This document shows positions 26,441 to 35,821 of a stretch of DNA of 64,000 nucleotides, piece after piece. The notes under the pieces are model-generated. The model saw only the letters and a list, made by a program, of their open reading frames with translations. It searched no databases and was not told where the DNA came from. A program made the translations under genes and the position numbers. The DNA is from Flavobacterium undicola. GTDB taxonomy: Bacteria; Bacteroidota; Bacteroidia; Flavobacteriales; Flavobacteriaceae. The DNA is taken from the NCBI RefSeq assembly GCF_009909155.2, contig NZ_JAAAPM020000010.1, forward strand, positions 1 through 64,000, given 5' to 3'. Position 1 is the stretch's first letter, and every line of letters starts with the position of its first letter.

Positions 26441-27001
26441 TTATTCGGCTGTTTGTACTTCGCCGGTTATTCTTTGGGAATTAATCACTTTAAAATCTTT
26501 ACTGAAATCGATTCCCTGACCATTTGAAGATCCTTTCAAATCAGTAAATTTAAACTTTTTCTCTGTAAAAAACCATTCGTTTTTTTGATCGTAGTACAAT
26601 TGTTCGGTCTCTAGCTTTTGTCCATCCTGAGAAACAATTTCTACTTTTCCCTGTAAATCAATAATATTTGTTTGCTTATAAGAAACAGCATAATTTGATG
26701 TCACGCGAGTTTGTTTGGCTTTATTATCATACAAAGTAACATCAATTCCTTTTGGAAATTCAGTAAACGGAAAATCCACAGTAGCATAATCCAGCATTTT
26801 AGGACTTAGCAATACTGCTTTTATCAAACCCGAATCGGTATATTTTAAATTCACATTATCAGCATCTCCTGTTGGAGTGAACTCAGTGAAATTAATTTTC
26901 TGTACTTTCTTAAAATTACTTTCGCACCCAAAAAACAGAGTCACGGCTAAGGCCATGACTACTGAAAATAGTTTATCTTTTTTAATTAAAAACATTAACA
27001 A
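26441..27001 (-). CDS. lptC: LPS export protein LptC, lipoprotein-like
   Basis: 186 residues with a lipobox-like signal VTLFFGCESNFKKV. The rest is an LptC/OstA-type beta-jellyroll: LKYTDSGLIKAVLLSPKM, then VTSNYAVSYKQTNIIDLQGK and a C-terminal FSKDFKVINSQRITGE. LptC passes LPS from the LptBFG complex toward LptA. Ordinary LptC has an N-terminal helix; a lipoprotein form is typical of Bacteroidota. ATG 27001 could be replaced by the ATG two codons later. It lies 36 bp after the outer-membrane protein gene. Confidence 0.88.
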   Translation of the reverse strand: MLMFLIKKDKLFSVVMALAVTLFFGCESNFKKVQKINFTEFTPTGDADNVNLKYTDSGLIKAVLLSPKMLDYATVDFPFTEFPKGIDVTLYDNKAKQTRVTSNYAVSYKQTNIIDLQGKVEIVSQDGQKLETEQLYYDQKNEWFFTEKKFKFTDLKGSSNGQGIDFSKDFKVINSQRITGEVQTAE

Positions 27002-27037
27002 ATGATACTAATATAAATTATTACTCTCGGGCAATTA

Positions 27038-28288
27038 TTATTCAAACTTTCTCTTAACAAACCATCTATCATTGAATGAAAGTCCTACACTCAATTTAGC
27101 ATAATTTTCCTGAACCAAAGATGATGAAGTAGTTCCTCTTTTCCCTAATTCGAAACCAAAGTTGATATTAGAAAAACTTCCTGTAATAGGCAATCCTAAT
27201 CCAAGACTAAAACCAGCATCTTTTATAGATTCAGAATCTACAACTAAACCTGTTTGCTCATATTTAATACCTGCTCTATAAACAATCCTTTTTGCATAAT
27301 TTGAGAAAGAACCATAATTAGGAATAAAATAACCTCCTATGCTATACTTCATTGCTTTTTCATAAGAAGCTCTAGGTGTCGTATTATAAGTATTAGCCAA
27401 ATCTCCTTCACTAGCAGTTATAAATTGCGCTCCAACTAACCATTTTTTAGACTCTCCAATTCCGAATCCAAGTTTTAATTCGCTAGGCAAAGTCAGGTTT
27501 TTTTCAAATTTCTCCTCATCAGTAGTTTCAACATCAGAAAAATCAAAACCAGAATTAAAAGATACAGTACCTAAGCTTCTAGTGTTATTAGATGCCAACT
27601 TGCTCTCCAGTTTATAACTCAAGCTACTGTAAAAATCCAGCTTTTTATTCAACTTGCCCTTATACATTGCTCCAAAATTGAAATTCACTCCAGACAAATC
27701 TGCAGAATTCACTTCTCTTGTTCCTAATGAAACGCCATTAACAAATTCTAAATTAGTTGTTTCAATTCTACCAAAATTATAATCTACACTTGCTCCAACA
27801 TTAAAACTCGGAGTGATTTTATATGATCCTCCCAAAAAAGCTTTGCTCACCCCACCTGTTCCATAATTACGATTATTAACACCTCCTGCCTGATCTGAAA
27901 AAACCTGCATTTTATAACCTACAGAAGAATAAGGGATCAAACCAAAAGCTACTCCTAATTTACCAACAGGCAATCCGATAGCTAAATAATCAAAAGTGGT
28001 TCTTTTAGCTTTTTCAGAACCGGAATCGTTTTTTAAAGTGGTTAAATTATAAGTTCCACCAACAGTAAAGGTGGTCAATTTTAGATTAGAATAACTCGCC
28101 GGATTATCTAAATTAAGATGAATACTATCTTGTTCTACCTGAACCCCAGCCATCGAACGGCTTTCAATCGTCCCTTTAAACCTTACATCTCCAATTCCGT
28201 AAAAAGAATAAGGAGACGCAGTACCCTCCTGAGCAAAAGACACTAGTGATAAAAGCAAGCAAACGCTTGTTATAATTTTTCTAATCAT
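27038..28288 (-). CDS. Outer-membrane beta-barrel-like protein of the coaX-lptC operon
   Basis: 416 residues with a Sec signal (MIRKIITSVCLLLSLVSFAQ). The mature part starts GTASPYSFYGIGDVRFKG and is rich in alternating strands and glycines, ending in WFVKRKFE. It resembles the FadL/PorP-like barrels of Bacteroidota. Its start overlaps the end of coaX by 8 bp. The position beside lptC suggests a role in envelope assembly, which is inference; the precise function is unknown. Confidence 0.78.
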   Translation of the reverse strand: MIRKIITSVCLLLSLVSFAQEGTASPYSFYGIGDVRFKGTIESRSMAGVQVEQDSIHLNLDNPASYSNLKLTTFTVGGTYNLTTLKNDSGSEKAKRTTFDYLAIGLPVGKLGVAFGLIPYSSVGYKMQVFSDQAGGVNNRNYGTGGVSKAFLGGSYKITPSFNVGASVDYNFGRIETTNLEFVNGVSLGTREVNSADLSGVNFNFGAMYKGKLNKKLDFYSSLSYKLESKLASNNTRSLGTVSFNSGFDFSDVETTDEEKFEKNLTLPSELKLGFGIGESKKWLVGAQFITASEGDLANTYNTTPRASYEKAMKYSIGGYFIPNYGSFSNYAKRIVYRAGIKYEQTGLVVDSESIKDAGFSLGLGLPITGSFSNINFGFELGKRGTTSSSLVQENYAKLSVGLSFNDRWFVKRKFE

Positions 28289-29015
28289 TTTTGATTTTAT
28301 ATTGAAATGTTTGGTTCAAACTTTCTAATAGGAAATTTGAATTGGCAAATATGGTATTTTTTAATCGTTTAGCCAAAAAATCTGCATCGCCACCCGTTAA
28401 AATTATGATAATTTTTGTACAAGCTGCCTTATATTCATCTATAAAACCGTCAATTTCATAGACCAATCCGTTTACCACACCTGAATGAATAGATTCTGTA
28501 GTAGATTTTCCCACATAGTCTTTCGGACTTTCTACAGTCAATAACGGAAGTTTTGCCGTAAACTGATGCAAGGATTCATATCGCAACCGCAATCCTGGCG
28601 CAATGGCACCGCCCTGATACACATTGTTTTCATCGACAAAATCATAGGTAACGCAGGTTCCGGCATCGATTATCAATCTATTTTGATTCGGATACATCAG
28701 CGTAGCTCCCGCAGCCAGCACCATGCGGTCAATTCCTAAAGTTTTTGGAGTCCCATAATTATTGGAAAACGGAAAAGAATCTTCATTTGAAACAAAATGA
28801 ACTTTAACCTGATCTTCGAATGCCAAAAAAGATTGTTTTTCGACATCTGCTACCGAAGAAACGACCAAATAAGCTATTGTTTCAAATTTTTCTAAAATAT
28901 TTTTTATCTTTTTTTCAAGGGCTTTTTTATCAAAAACAAAACGCTCCAAAACGGTATCACCCTCAAAAACAGCCGCTTTAATTCGGGTATTCCCCACATC
29001 AACAGTTAATATCAT
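28281..29015 (-). CDS. coaX: Type III pantothenate kinase
   Basis: 244 residues starting at ATG 29015 (MILTVDVGNTRIKAAVFEGD). A longer frame reaches 29114 but would abut tRNA-Phe and precede a likely -7 box (TACCTTCG on the minus strand, 29035-29042), so it is rejected. Motifs: the phosphate loop DVGNTRIK, GIDRMVLAAGA, the catalytic IIDAGTCVTYDFV and YQGGAIAPGLRLR. It makes 4'-phosphopantothenate, the first step to coenzyme A. It is first gene of the envelope operon and overlaps the next gene. Confidence 0.94.
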   Translation of the reverse strand: MILTVDVGNTRIKAAVFEGDTVLERFVFDKKALEKKIKNILEKFETIAYLVVSSVADVEKQSFLAFEDQVKVHFVSNEDSFPFSNNYGTPKTLGIDRMVLAAGATLMYPNQNRLIIDAGTCVTYDFVDENNVYQGGAIAPGLRLRYESLHQFTAKLPLLTVESPKDYVGKSTTESIHSGVVNGLVYEIDGFIDEYKAACTKIIIILTGGDADFLAKRLKNTIFANSNFLLESLNQTFQYKIKND

Positions 29016-29068
29016 ATTTTGACTTTTGGTGTGGCGAAGGTACGAATAGATTTTTTCATAAAAATGTT

Positions 29069-29098
29069 TTGGATATATTAAAAATGGTTCTATATTTG
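29069..29098 (+). promoter_or_regulatory. Bacteroidota promoter for tRNA-Phe
   Basis: TTG at 29069-29071, then a 19-bp spacer and TATATTTG at 29091-29098. This is an exact match to the TTG/TAnnTTTG consensus, 16 bp before the tRNA. Confidence 0.7.
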
Positions 29099-29114
29099 CA
29101 CCCGCAACAAGCAC

Positions 29115-29187
29115 GGTACCTTAGCTCAGATGGTAGAGCAATGGACTGAAAATCCATGTGTCCCTGGTTCGATCCCTGGAGGTACCA
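29115..29187 (+). tRNA. tRNA-Phe (anticodon GAA)
   Basis: The acceptor arm GGTACCT pairs perfectly with AGGTACC, with discriminator A at 29187; CCA is not encoded. The D-arm has TTAGCTCAGATGGTAGAGCA. The anticodon stem ATGGA/TCCAT encloses loop CTGAAAA, giving GAA. The T-arm contains GGTTCGATCC. It stands alone, divergent from coaX, with its own promoter and a terminator just behind it. Confidence 0.97.
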
Positions 29188-29188
29188 C

Positions 29189-29217
29189 AAAACCCGAATA
29201 GAAATATTCGGGTTTTT
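29189..29217 (+). terminator. Terminator after tRNA-Phe
   Basis: The arms AAACCCGAATA and TATTCGGGTTT with loop GAAA are followed by T residues, starting 2 bp after the tRNA. Confidence 0.8.
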
Positions 29218-29239
29218 GTTTTATGGATTTTAGTAAAAA

Positions 29240-29345
29240 TAGTTTTTGGCATACTGATGACACTGATTCAGTGGATAAAAACGGATTTTTTAATTTCTAT
29301 CTGCGTAAATCTGTTGCATCCGTTTTATCTGTGTTCCAAATAAAT
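29240..29345. repeat. Degenerate dispersed-repeat-like intergenic stretch
   Basis: The stretch around ATCTGCGTAAATCTGTTGCA and TCCGTTTTATCTGTGTTCCA resembles the degenerate ATCTGCG/ATCCGTG repeats I recall in Bacteroidota intergenic DNA. Only one copy is in the window, so this rests on memory. Confidence 0.35.
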
Positions 29346-29358
29346 ATATAGCACAAAA

Positions 29359-29383
29359 AAACCTCCTGTTTCCAAGAGGTTTC
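29359..29383 (-). terminator. Terminator of the GH127 gene
   Basis: On the minus strand, AAACCTCT and AGGAGGTTT flank a short loop and are followed by T residues. It lies 23 bp after the GH127 stop. Confidence 0.65.
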
Positions 29384-29405
29384 ATCCACAAATTATTATT
29401 CTTAA

Positions 29406-31763
29406 TTATTTCATCAATCGTACTTCGTAAATACCTGTGATAGACGAATTCGGTTTGGCTTGAAATTTTACTTCCAGTAATTTTGCATTCGATTTTAAAA
29501 TTTCGACTGGAATTTCGATCATTTTATCAATAAACTGATTGCCTTCTTTTCCATCCATGGCTATTGAAGCAATCAAAACTGAATTTAGATACACATCAAA
29601 ATTTCTGTTTTTATCTGAACCAAAATAAGTGAATCTTAATTTACGTGCTTCCTGTTTTGGATTTTTCAATTCGTAACTAAAAAACCCTGCTCCGTTTCTA
29701 TAATGACGTTCTTTATAAATTCCAGTATCGGTTTGTTCTCCTTTAAAATTATGATCGTTTTCCGGTTGCTGTTCTCCAGCCGTAACTAAATCTACTGTTA
29801 CCGCTTCCAATTTCATTTTAGCATCTTCTCTTTCTTTCATCGCCGCTTGCAATTCAGGTAACTTTTCTTTTGTAGTATAAGGCCAATACAACATGTATCG
29901 CGCATCGTGAATTTGGAAAAAAGGCACCAATTGTAAATTCTTAAATTGCTCCTGATAGATAATATCTGAAGCAGAATAAGTAAATGGTTTGTTTTTTATT
30001 TCTTTTAAAGATTGTGCCAAATCATTTGAATTAGAAACCAACATTGGCGCTTCTTCAATTGGATAAATTGGTCCGTTTGCAATATGTCCCATTCGGCTTC
30101 CATCCGCTCTTAAACCTACTAAATTCGTCTCATCAGTAACAGCGGCTAAAACTATTGGACCATGTACAAAAGAAACCCAAGCCGACTTATCAGGAAGTTG
30201 TTCTGCGACATTGTGCATTGGTAAAACTACAGAAATCACATCTCCCGATTTCCATTTTCGATTAATCGTAACATAAGAATTCGCATCTTTTTCAATCGCT
30301 ACTTCCTTGCCGTTTACCTTAATTTTCATTTCTCCGTTTGTTATCCAGGAAGGATATCTGAACTTAACAGCAAACTTTTGCACTTTTTTCAAATCCAATA
30401 TAAAAGCCGATTGCTCTTCGAAAGGAAACTTGGTATTTTGCGTCAGTTTCAATCCTTTTTCTTTCCATTCTAAAGTAGAAGGAATAAAAAGATTCACATA
30501 CAAATTAGTCGCATCATGGGCATAAATCATTTCGCCATATTTTCCATGATTTTCTAAACCAGAACCCACACAACACCAAAAAGATTCCTGCGGCTCCGAA
30601 TACACACGGTAATGACGCGGGCGGATAGGCGTAAAATAAACAAATCCTCCATCCGGATGCTGCGATGACAAAATATGATTGTAAGTAGTACGTTCGTAAT
30701 AATCCATGTATTTTGCCTGAGGATGCGCCAGGAACAAATGCTTACTCAATTTTAGCATATTGTAACTGTTACAGGTTTCGGGACCTTCTCTGGATTCTAA
30801 CATCGATGAAAAATCATTCGAAGGATTAAAATGTTCTCTCACACTATTTCCTCCTATAGAAATGGTTCTATTTTCGACTACTGTTTTCCAAAAAAAGTTA
30901 GCCGCGTCCGCCCATTTTGCATCGCCTCCTACTTCGGCAACACGCATAAAACCAATCACCTTAGGAATTTGTGTATTGGCATGAATACCATTTAGCTTGT
31001 CTTCATCTTTTAACAAAGGATTCAAAATAGTCTTGTGCGAAAATTTTTCAGCCAGAACCAAATATTTTTTATCGCCCGTAATGGCGGCCACATCAGCAAA
31101 AACTTCGTTCATTCCGCCATGCTCACTTTTTAACATTAATTGGATTTGCTCATCCGAAAGATTGGCAACTAATTTCAAACACCAATCGGATAATTGGATT
31201 AGCATTTTTTTCGCTTTTTCATTCCCCGTTAGTTTGTAAGCATCCACAAGACCCGCATAAACTTTATGAACATTATACCAAGGCACCCATTTTCCGTTTA
31301 ACGAAAAACCACCCGCATCAATCTTACCTTTAGCAATATCAGCCCATAATGCCTTGCTTCCAGGAACACCGCCTATATAGCCATCTCCATTTTTCAACTG
31401 ACATTTTTCCAACCAATCCAGCATATAATCCAAACGTTCTTTTATTTGTTGGTTTCCGGTTGCGGCATACATCTCCGACAAAGCTGAAAGATAATGCCCG
31501 CCAATATGACCATCCAATCCTGTATTTTCCCAATTGCCATAATTGTCTTTTAAAGGCGTGATTCCAGCTTCTTTTAAATAAGGCGCCAGCAACCTATCGG
31601 CATCGAGTTCTAAAATATATTTCATATCCGTTTGCTGTGCCTTTTGAAAAGGACTTTCTAACAAACGAACTGAAGTTAACGGAAAACTCTGCAATTGCCC
31701 TGATTGACCATAAACAGCAGCGCTTAACGTAAGTAAAACAACTGACCATATATTGCTTTTCAT
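29406..31763 (-). CDS. GH127 beta-L-arabinofuranosidase (DUF1680), secreted
   Basis: 785 residues from ATG 31763 (MKSNIWSVVLLTLSAAVYGQ, a clear signal peptide); an ATG five codons earlier is possible. The (alpha/alpha)6 domain has the GH127 zinc/thiolate site: the Glu and Cys of REGPETCNSYNMLKLS and the paired Cys of ESFWCCVGSGLENHGKYGE. The beta-sandwich that follows ends in a carbohydrate-binding-like module. GH127 removes terminal beta-L-arabinofuranose, as found on plant extensin and arabinans. It is the distal gene of the arabinofuranose utilisation locus; 378 bp of repeat-bearing DNA separate it from the GH51 gene. Confidence 0.92.
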   Translation of the reverse strand: MKSNIWSVVLLTLSAAVYGQSGQLQSFPLTSVRLLESPFQKAQQTDMKYILELDADRLLAPYLKEAGITPLKDNYGNWENTGLDGHIGGHYLSALSEMYAATGNQQIKERLDYMLDWLEKCQLKNGDGYIGGVPGSKALWADIAKGKIDAGGFSLNGKWVPWYNVHKVYAGLVDAYKLTGNEKAKKMLIQLSDWCLKLVANLSDEQIQLMLKSEHGGMNEVFADVAAITGDKKYLVLAEKFSHKTILNPLLKDEDKLNGIHANTQIPKVIGFMRVAEVGGDAKWADAANFFWKTVVENRTISIGGNSVREHFNPSNDFSSMLESREGPETCNSYNMLKLSKHLFLAHPQAKYMDYYERTTYNHILSSQHPDGGFVYFTPIRPRHYRVYSEPQESFWCCVGSGLENHGKYGEMIYAHDATNLYVNLFIPSTLEWKEKGLKLTQNTKFPFEEQSAFILDLKKVQKFAVKFRYPSWITNGEMKIKVNGKEVAIEKDANSYVTINRKWKSGDVISVVLPMHNVAEQLPDKSAWVSFVHGPIVLAAVTDETNLVGLRADGSRMGHIANGPIYPIEEAPMLVSNSNDLAQSLKEIKNKPFTYSASDIIYQEQFKNLQLVPFFQIHDARYMLYWPYTTKEKLPELQAAMKEREDAKMKLEAVTVDLVTAGEQQPENDHNFKGEQTDTGIYKERHYRNGAGFFSYELKNPKQEARKLRFTYFGSDKNRNFDVYLNSVLIASIAMDGKEGNQFIDKMIEIPVEILKSNAKLLEVKFQAKPNSSITGIYEVRLMK

Positions 31764-31850
31764 TTTTTTTAATACCATATTTTTTTGTTTTTGGTTGGGT
31801 TAAAAAACAAACTCCTCCAAGGTTTGTTTCTAAATAATTAAATATATTTT

Positions 31851-31920
31851 TAGTCAGCCTGAGCCTGTCAAAGACCTCTTTAAAATAATAAGCAAACACT
31901 TCGACGAGCTAACAATGACG
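31851..31920. repeat. Composite remnant of short dispersed repeats
   Basis: The stretch holds GTCAGCCTGAGCCTGTCAAA and CACTTCGACGAGCTAACAAT, variants of the common Flavobacteriia CTTCGACAAGCTCAG repeat. It lies directly before copy B of the 209-bp repeat and, with it, fills the gap between the GH51 and GH127 genes. Confidence 0.5.
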
Positions 31921-32129
31921 TTTTTATTAAAAGTAAAAATTAGATTTACTAATTTTCTTTTTTGCTTGATCAAAAAAGAAACAAAAAAATCAAGTCTTGC
32001 GCTTCCTCGTCGGTCAAATTAGTTTTCGAATGCTAAAAGAAAAGAACTCTCCGCCGCGGCGGATCAAACAACTTTTCTTTTTACGCATTCTTCAAACATT
32101 TGACACTCGACTGCAGAAGCTAAGGACAA
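31921..32129 (+). repeat. 209-bp intergenic repeat, copy B
   Basis: Gapless partner of 22311-22519 with 11 differences by eye. The GC palindrome CCGCCGCGGCGG is at 32051-32062 and is unchanged. It ends 12 bp before the GH51 stop codon, so it forms the 3' flank of that gene. Confidence 0.85.
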
Positions 32130-32141
32130 CAGAAAAGAAAA

Positions 32142-34754
32142 TTATTTCGATTTTATGCGAATAAGTGTAAACGAATACGCTGGCATAACCGCCGAAAAAT
32201 CTTCACTTACAGCAATGATATCCGTTTTTGGCAAAGCCGTTTTACTATCTGGTGTTCCAGTTAACAAGGTACGACTAGCTTGCAAAGCTGTTACTCCTAA
32301 GTTTTTCAAATTCAATTGAGTATTTACTTCAACAGGAAGCATGTTAACCAATTTCAAAATCAAATCATTGCTTTTACTATCGCGAACTACCGAAACTCCG
32401 ATGCGTTTTCGAACCGACTCATTCCCATCAGAAAGCGTAATGTTATTTGGCAAATAAACATCTCCTGCATTATTTCCGTACATTTTTTGAACCTGATAAC
32501 CCACAGTTGGTTTCACTTCCGAATTATTAAAATAGATTATATCCGGATTCCATTGTGTGCGACCTTCTTTGGCAAGCATTGGCGCAATCGAAGCCATACT
32601 TACCACATCGCCATTGCGTTCAATTGATGTTAAATATAGGGCTTCCGCCAAAGCAGTTTCGATATTATTGGGACGTCCCGGTAAAAATGCGGCATATTCT
32701 CCTAAATACACTTTCGCCTTAGAGCGATCATATTTATCATAAAAATCCTGATTATTAATAAACCAACCCACCGATTCATAGTAATGTTCATCCACCATTG
32801 GGATATTTAATTTATCGGCAAGAGCCCAACCTTCATTATAATCTGTCCCTTCATAAAATGGCCCAACGGTACCAATAACCGTAATTTCGGGATATTTTGC
32901 TTTCACAGCATTAAAAATCATTGTAAAACGTTCTTCAAAAATATCCGTAATCAAATCTTCATTTCCTATTCCAACATATTTAAGATTAAATGGTTTTGGA
33001 TGTCCGGCTTCGGCTCTTTTCTTTCCCCATTTCGTATTCACATCTCCATTAGCATATTCAATTAAATCCAACACATCCTGAACATATTCGTCCATCTCAC
33101 TCATCGGAATTCCGCCTTGTTGTCCTGCTCCTCCTACTCCTGAATTCTGACAAGGAACTCCCGCCGAAACTACTGGCAAAGGTGCTGCTCCCATATCTTC
33201 ACAAAACTGAAAATATTCGAAATAACCCAATCCCATCGATTGATGATAACCCCAAAGATTGCGTTGTGGTTTTCTGGATTCTAATGGACCGATGGTATTT
33301 TTCCAATGATAAATATTCCCTAAACCATCGCCATGAGCGACGCATCCACCTGGGAAACGCATAAATTTTGGTTGAATGTCAGCAATAGTTTGAGCCAAAT
33401 CGGCACGTAAACCGTTTTTACGTCCTTTAAATGTTTTTTGCGGAAATAACGAAATCATATCTAAAGCGATACTTCCCTGACTTTGAGGTACAATCTCTAA
33501 TTTAGCATCAGTCACCGTTTTATTCGCAACTAAAACAGCATTGTATTTTTTCCAATTTGAACTGTTCGAAGTAATCGTAGTTTCGGCATATTTTTCTCCA
33601 TTTTTACCTACTAAACGAATGAGTAGTTTTGTATTGGCTCCAGCCAAATTTCGACAAAATAATGAAAAATCATATTTCTCTGCTGCTTTCAAAGCGATAC
33701 CATCAAAACCTTCATTACTGAAACCTTTTCCAATTTCAGTTGTTTTCAAAATAGCATAATGCTTATTATTTTCATGAATTGGCGAAAGCGAATCTATCGT
33801 AAATGTATTTTGTTTTCCTTCAACAGTCCAGGATTTAGAACTATTCCATGATTTATCGTGACCTTCCTTGTCACTCAAAGCATATTCAAAATCACGATTC
33901 TGAATCAACTCAGCATACAATCCTCCATCGGCAGCATAATTGATATCTTCAAAAAATACTCCCGTAAGCAGCTTGCTTATTTTTTTACTTTGTAAAGCAT
34001 CTACTGTAATAGTTGCATTTAAGGCTTTAAGCGAAGCAAAACGAACATCATCCGTTTTTGAAGTTTCTCCATTTAATTGATTTTTATAAACCACTAATTG
34101 TTCCGCCTTAATCAAATCATTAACCACATCTGAGGAAACTTTGTGTACGGTTCCACTTTGAACAATTCCTGCAATTGCAATCGACTCTCTTAAATCAGAA
34201 CGCTCGGAATCCTGAATTGTTTTTGTAGCAGCATAATTCACAAAATTGCTTGTGGTTACAGCAAATAATCCATTTTTAGAATTAACAGAACTCTTCCATG
34301 ACACAGTAAAAATTCCGTTATTTTGAGAAACTATCGGTTTAAGACAATTATTATCCTGCATGACTGGAGGATAAGATTGACGTCCCCAGCTTATCAAATC
34401 CTTAGAAGCAGCATGGGCAAAAGTGCCGTCTTTATCGTTCAAACTCCATACGCAATGCCACATTCCGTCAGAAGCTTGAAAAAGATAAGGTGCTATCATC
34501 TTTTTTTGCGAACCCCATCTTCCATAATCAGAATATAAAAAATTATAATTCTGCCCTACCGAATGCCAATTTTTTCTATCGACACTCCATGCAAATTGTA
34601 ATCCTGTTCTTCCCGATACATTTTCCGGTGTATAGGCAAATAAATATACTGAACCCGGATGGGCTAACTTTCTATTGTTGTTTGCAAAGGCCGGTAAGAC
34701 CATTACAAGACTCATTATAAATGCAACAACATTCAGTTTCATTTTATTTTTCAT
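32142..34754 (-). CDS. GH51 alpha-L-arabinofuranosidase with propeller-like N-terminal domain
   Basis: 870 residues with a signal peptide (VAFIMSLVMVLPAFANNN). Residues about 30-210 repeat GH43-propeller-like strands (FAWSVDRKNWHSVGQ, AASKDLISWGRQSYPPVM, VTTSNFVNYA). A linker and a carbohydrate-binding-like sandwich (about 250-440) follow, then the GH51 barrel with MRFPGGCVAHGDGLGN. The acid/base is Glu599 in VGIGNEDL and the nucleophile Glu686 in VYLGEYAAF. A C-terminal sandwich closes it. Typical GH51 enzymes number about 500-660 residues, so the first domain is an addition. It releases alpha-L-arabinofuranose side chains outside the cytoplasm and is paired with GH127. Confidence 0.9.
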   Translation of the reverse strand: MKNKMKLNVVAFIMSLVMVLPAFANNNRKLAHPGSVYLFAYTPENVSGRTGLQFAWSVDRKNWHSVGQNYNFLYSDYGRWGSQKKMIAPYLFQASDGMWHCVWSLNDKDGTFAHAASKDLISWGRQSYPPVMQDNNCLKPIVSQNNGIFTVSWKSSVNSKNGLFAVTTSNFVNYAATKTIQDSERSDLRESIAIAGIVQSGTVHKVSSDVVNDLIKAEQLVVYKNQLNGETSKTDDVRFASLKALNATITVDALQSKKISKLLTGVFFEDINYAADGGLYAELIQNRDFEYALSDKEGHDKSWNSSKSWTVEGKQNTFTIDSLSPIHENNKHYAILKTTEIGKGFSNEGFDGIALKAAEKYDFSLFCRNLAGANTKLLIRLVGKNGEKYAETTITSNSSNWKKYNAVLVANKTVTDAKLEIVPQSQGSIALDMISLFPQKTFKGRKNGLRADLAQTIADIQPKFMRFPGGCVAHGDGLGNIYHWKNTIGPLESRKPQRNLWGYHQSMGLGYFEYFQFCEDMGAAPLPVVSAGVPCQNSGVGGAGQQGGIPMSEMDEYVQDVLDLIEYANGDVNTKWGKKRAEAGHPKPFNLKYVGIGNEDLITDIFEERFTMIFNAVKAKYPEITVIGTVGPFYEGTDYNEGWALADKLNIPMVDEHYYESVGWFINNQDFYDKYDRSKAKVYLGEYAAFLPGRPNNIETALAEALYLTSIERNGDVVSMASIAPMLAKEGRTQWNPDIIYFNNSEVKPTVGYQVQKMYGNNAGDVYLPNNITLSDGNESVRKRIGVSVVRDSKSNDLILKLVNMLPVEVNTQLNLKNLGVTALQASRTLLTGTPDSKTALPKTDIIAVSEDFSAVMPAYSFTLIRIKSK

Positions 34755-34867
34755 TGGTTTTATTCTTTATAAAATTTTGATTGGAATTAACAAATGTAAA
34801 AAAAACATTTATTAATTCAGACTTTAATCATCTAAAAATCTCGACTATCAAACAAACTAAAAAAAAC

Positions 34868-34898
34868 ACCTCCAAATAGTACCAAACTATTTGGAGGT
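34868..34898 (-). terminator. Terminator after the SusD remnant
   Basis: The perfect 13-bp arms ACCTCCAAATAGT and ACTATTTGGAGGT have a 5-base loop, with a long T-run following on the minus strand. It lies 45 bp after the remnant's stop, suggesting the ancestral locus ended here before GH51. Confidence 0.8.
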
Positions 34899-34942
34899 AT
34901 TTCATTTATAAGCTTACTATTTTTATAAAACGAAAATAGAGC

Positions 34943-35533
34943 TTAGTTTGTATATTCTGGATTTTGCCAAGCTTTTTTCTGTGCAGCTGATAAATTAGAA
35001 CCATCTTCATTTAACAAACCATCAATAAATGATTGTGGAATAGGACGAAGTTCGTGTTTATTTACTGTGATTCCAGCTGCTTCAGGATTAAACGCTTTTG
35101 CACGTGTAATCAAAGTCCCTGTTCGAGATAAGAAATGTTGCTAACTGTAAGCTCGATGCTGTCGTAGTAACAGGAAGTGTTGGGTTAGACAAATAATAAG
35201 TATTCATGTTCAGGTTCGAATTGATATAATTCGTAGCTGCTGTAGTTACATTTAAAGGATTGTTAACGAATGCTTGAGAACCGTCACTGTAGAAAGATCT
35301 GTTTTCTCCATTTTTCCATTGTGCTCTGGCACGAACAACGTTGATGTCACTCATTGCATTGCTATATTGTTCTAAACAAGCGTAACATTCAGCACGTATA
35401 AGAAATGTTTCTCCATGACGAGCCATTGTCACATCACGGTGTGTATCTCCTTTTTCTGCGTTACGAGAACCATCATCTGTTTTATTAATACCCGCAAAGA
35501 AATTACAAATAGGTTGGTTCTTAAATGAGTTTG
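34943..35533 (-). pseudogene. Remnant of a second SusD/RagB-family gene
   Basis: Read on the minus strand, the frame entering at 35533 gives NSFKNQPICNFFAGINKTDD, then ARHGETFLIRAECYACLEQY (a SusD TPR-like block) to LQLATF. A shift near 35120 then leads in another frame to TLITRAKAFNPEA and LRPIPQSFIDGLL, stopping at 34943 after QNPEYTN. The N-terminal two thirds are missing (an in-frame stop lies just upstream of 35533), and the block normally found between LQLATF and the final RPIPQ segment also seems deleted. It lies behind an intact SusCD pair, so the locus once held, or received, another glycan-binding lipoprotein. Confidence 0.8.
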
Positions 35534-35821
35534 TTTATAAGCTTAACAGAAGATATTTTGATGAAAAATTATTCGATAGACTAGTAATAGCAAGTATTAC
35601 AGGGTTATGACTAAAAACGGACAATCAATGTAATTTTTAAAAAATTAATCTGTTTTAAATAATTATTAACAAATAAAAAAATCATGTGACAACTGCAAGA
35701 GTTTGCCACATGATCTTAGAATTTATTTTAAAAAAAGAATAAACCTCGAACTAACAAAAATCAAACCTATAACTGACACTGAAAAGTAATACAAATTGAC
35801 TGATAGTGACATTTTTTTAAA
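35534..35821. other. Non-coding gap between SusD and the SusD remnant
   Basis: I see no gene, tRNA or strong hairpin here. The sequence is AT-rich, with ATGTGACAACTGCAAGAGTT and its near-complement TGCAAGAGTTTGCCACATGA around 35683-35715 as the only weak symmetry. It may contain the breakpoint that removed the start of the second SusD gene. Confidence 0.4.

Noticed and set aside
29016..29114. A 33-residue N-terminal extension of coaX up to the tRNA
   Set aside because: CoaX proteins start at the DVGNT motif, and the extension runs over a promoter-like box.
31594..31899. A minus-strand frame overlapping the start of the GH127 gene
   Set aside because: It is the shadow of a gene with strong signal peptide and catalytic motifs in another frame.
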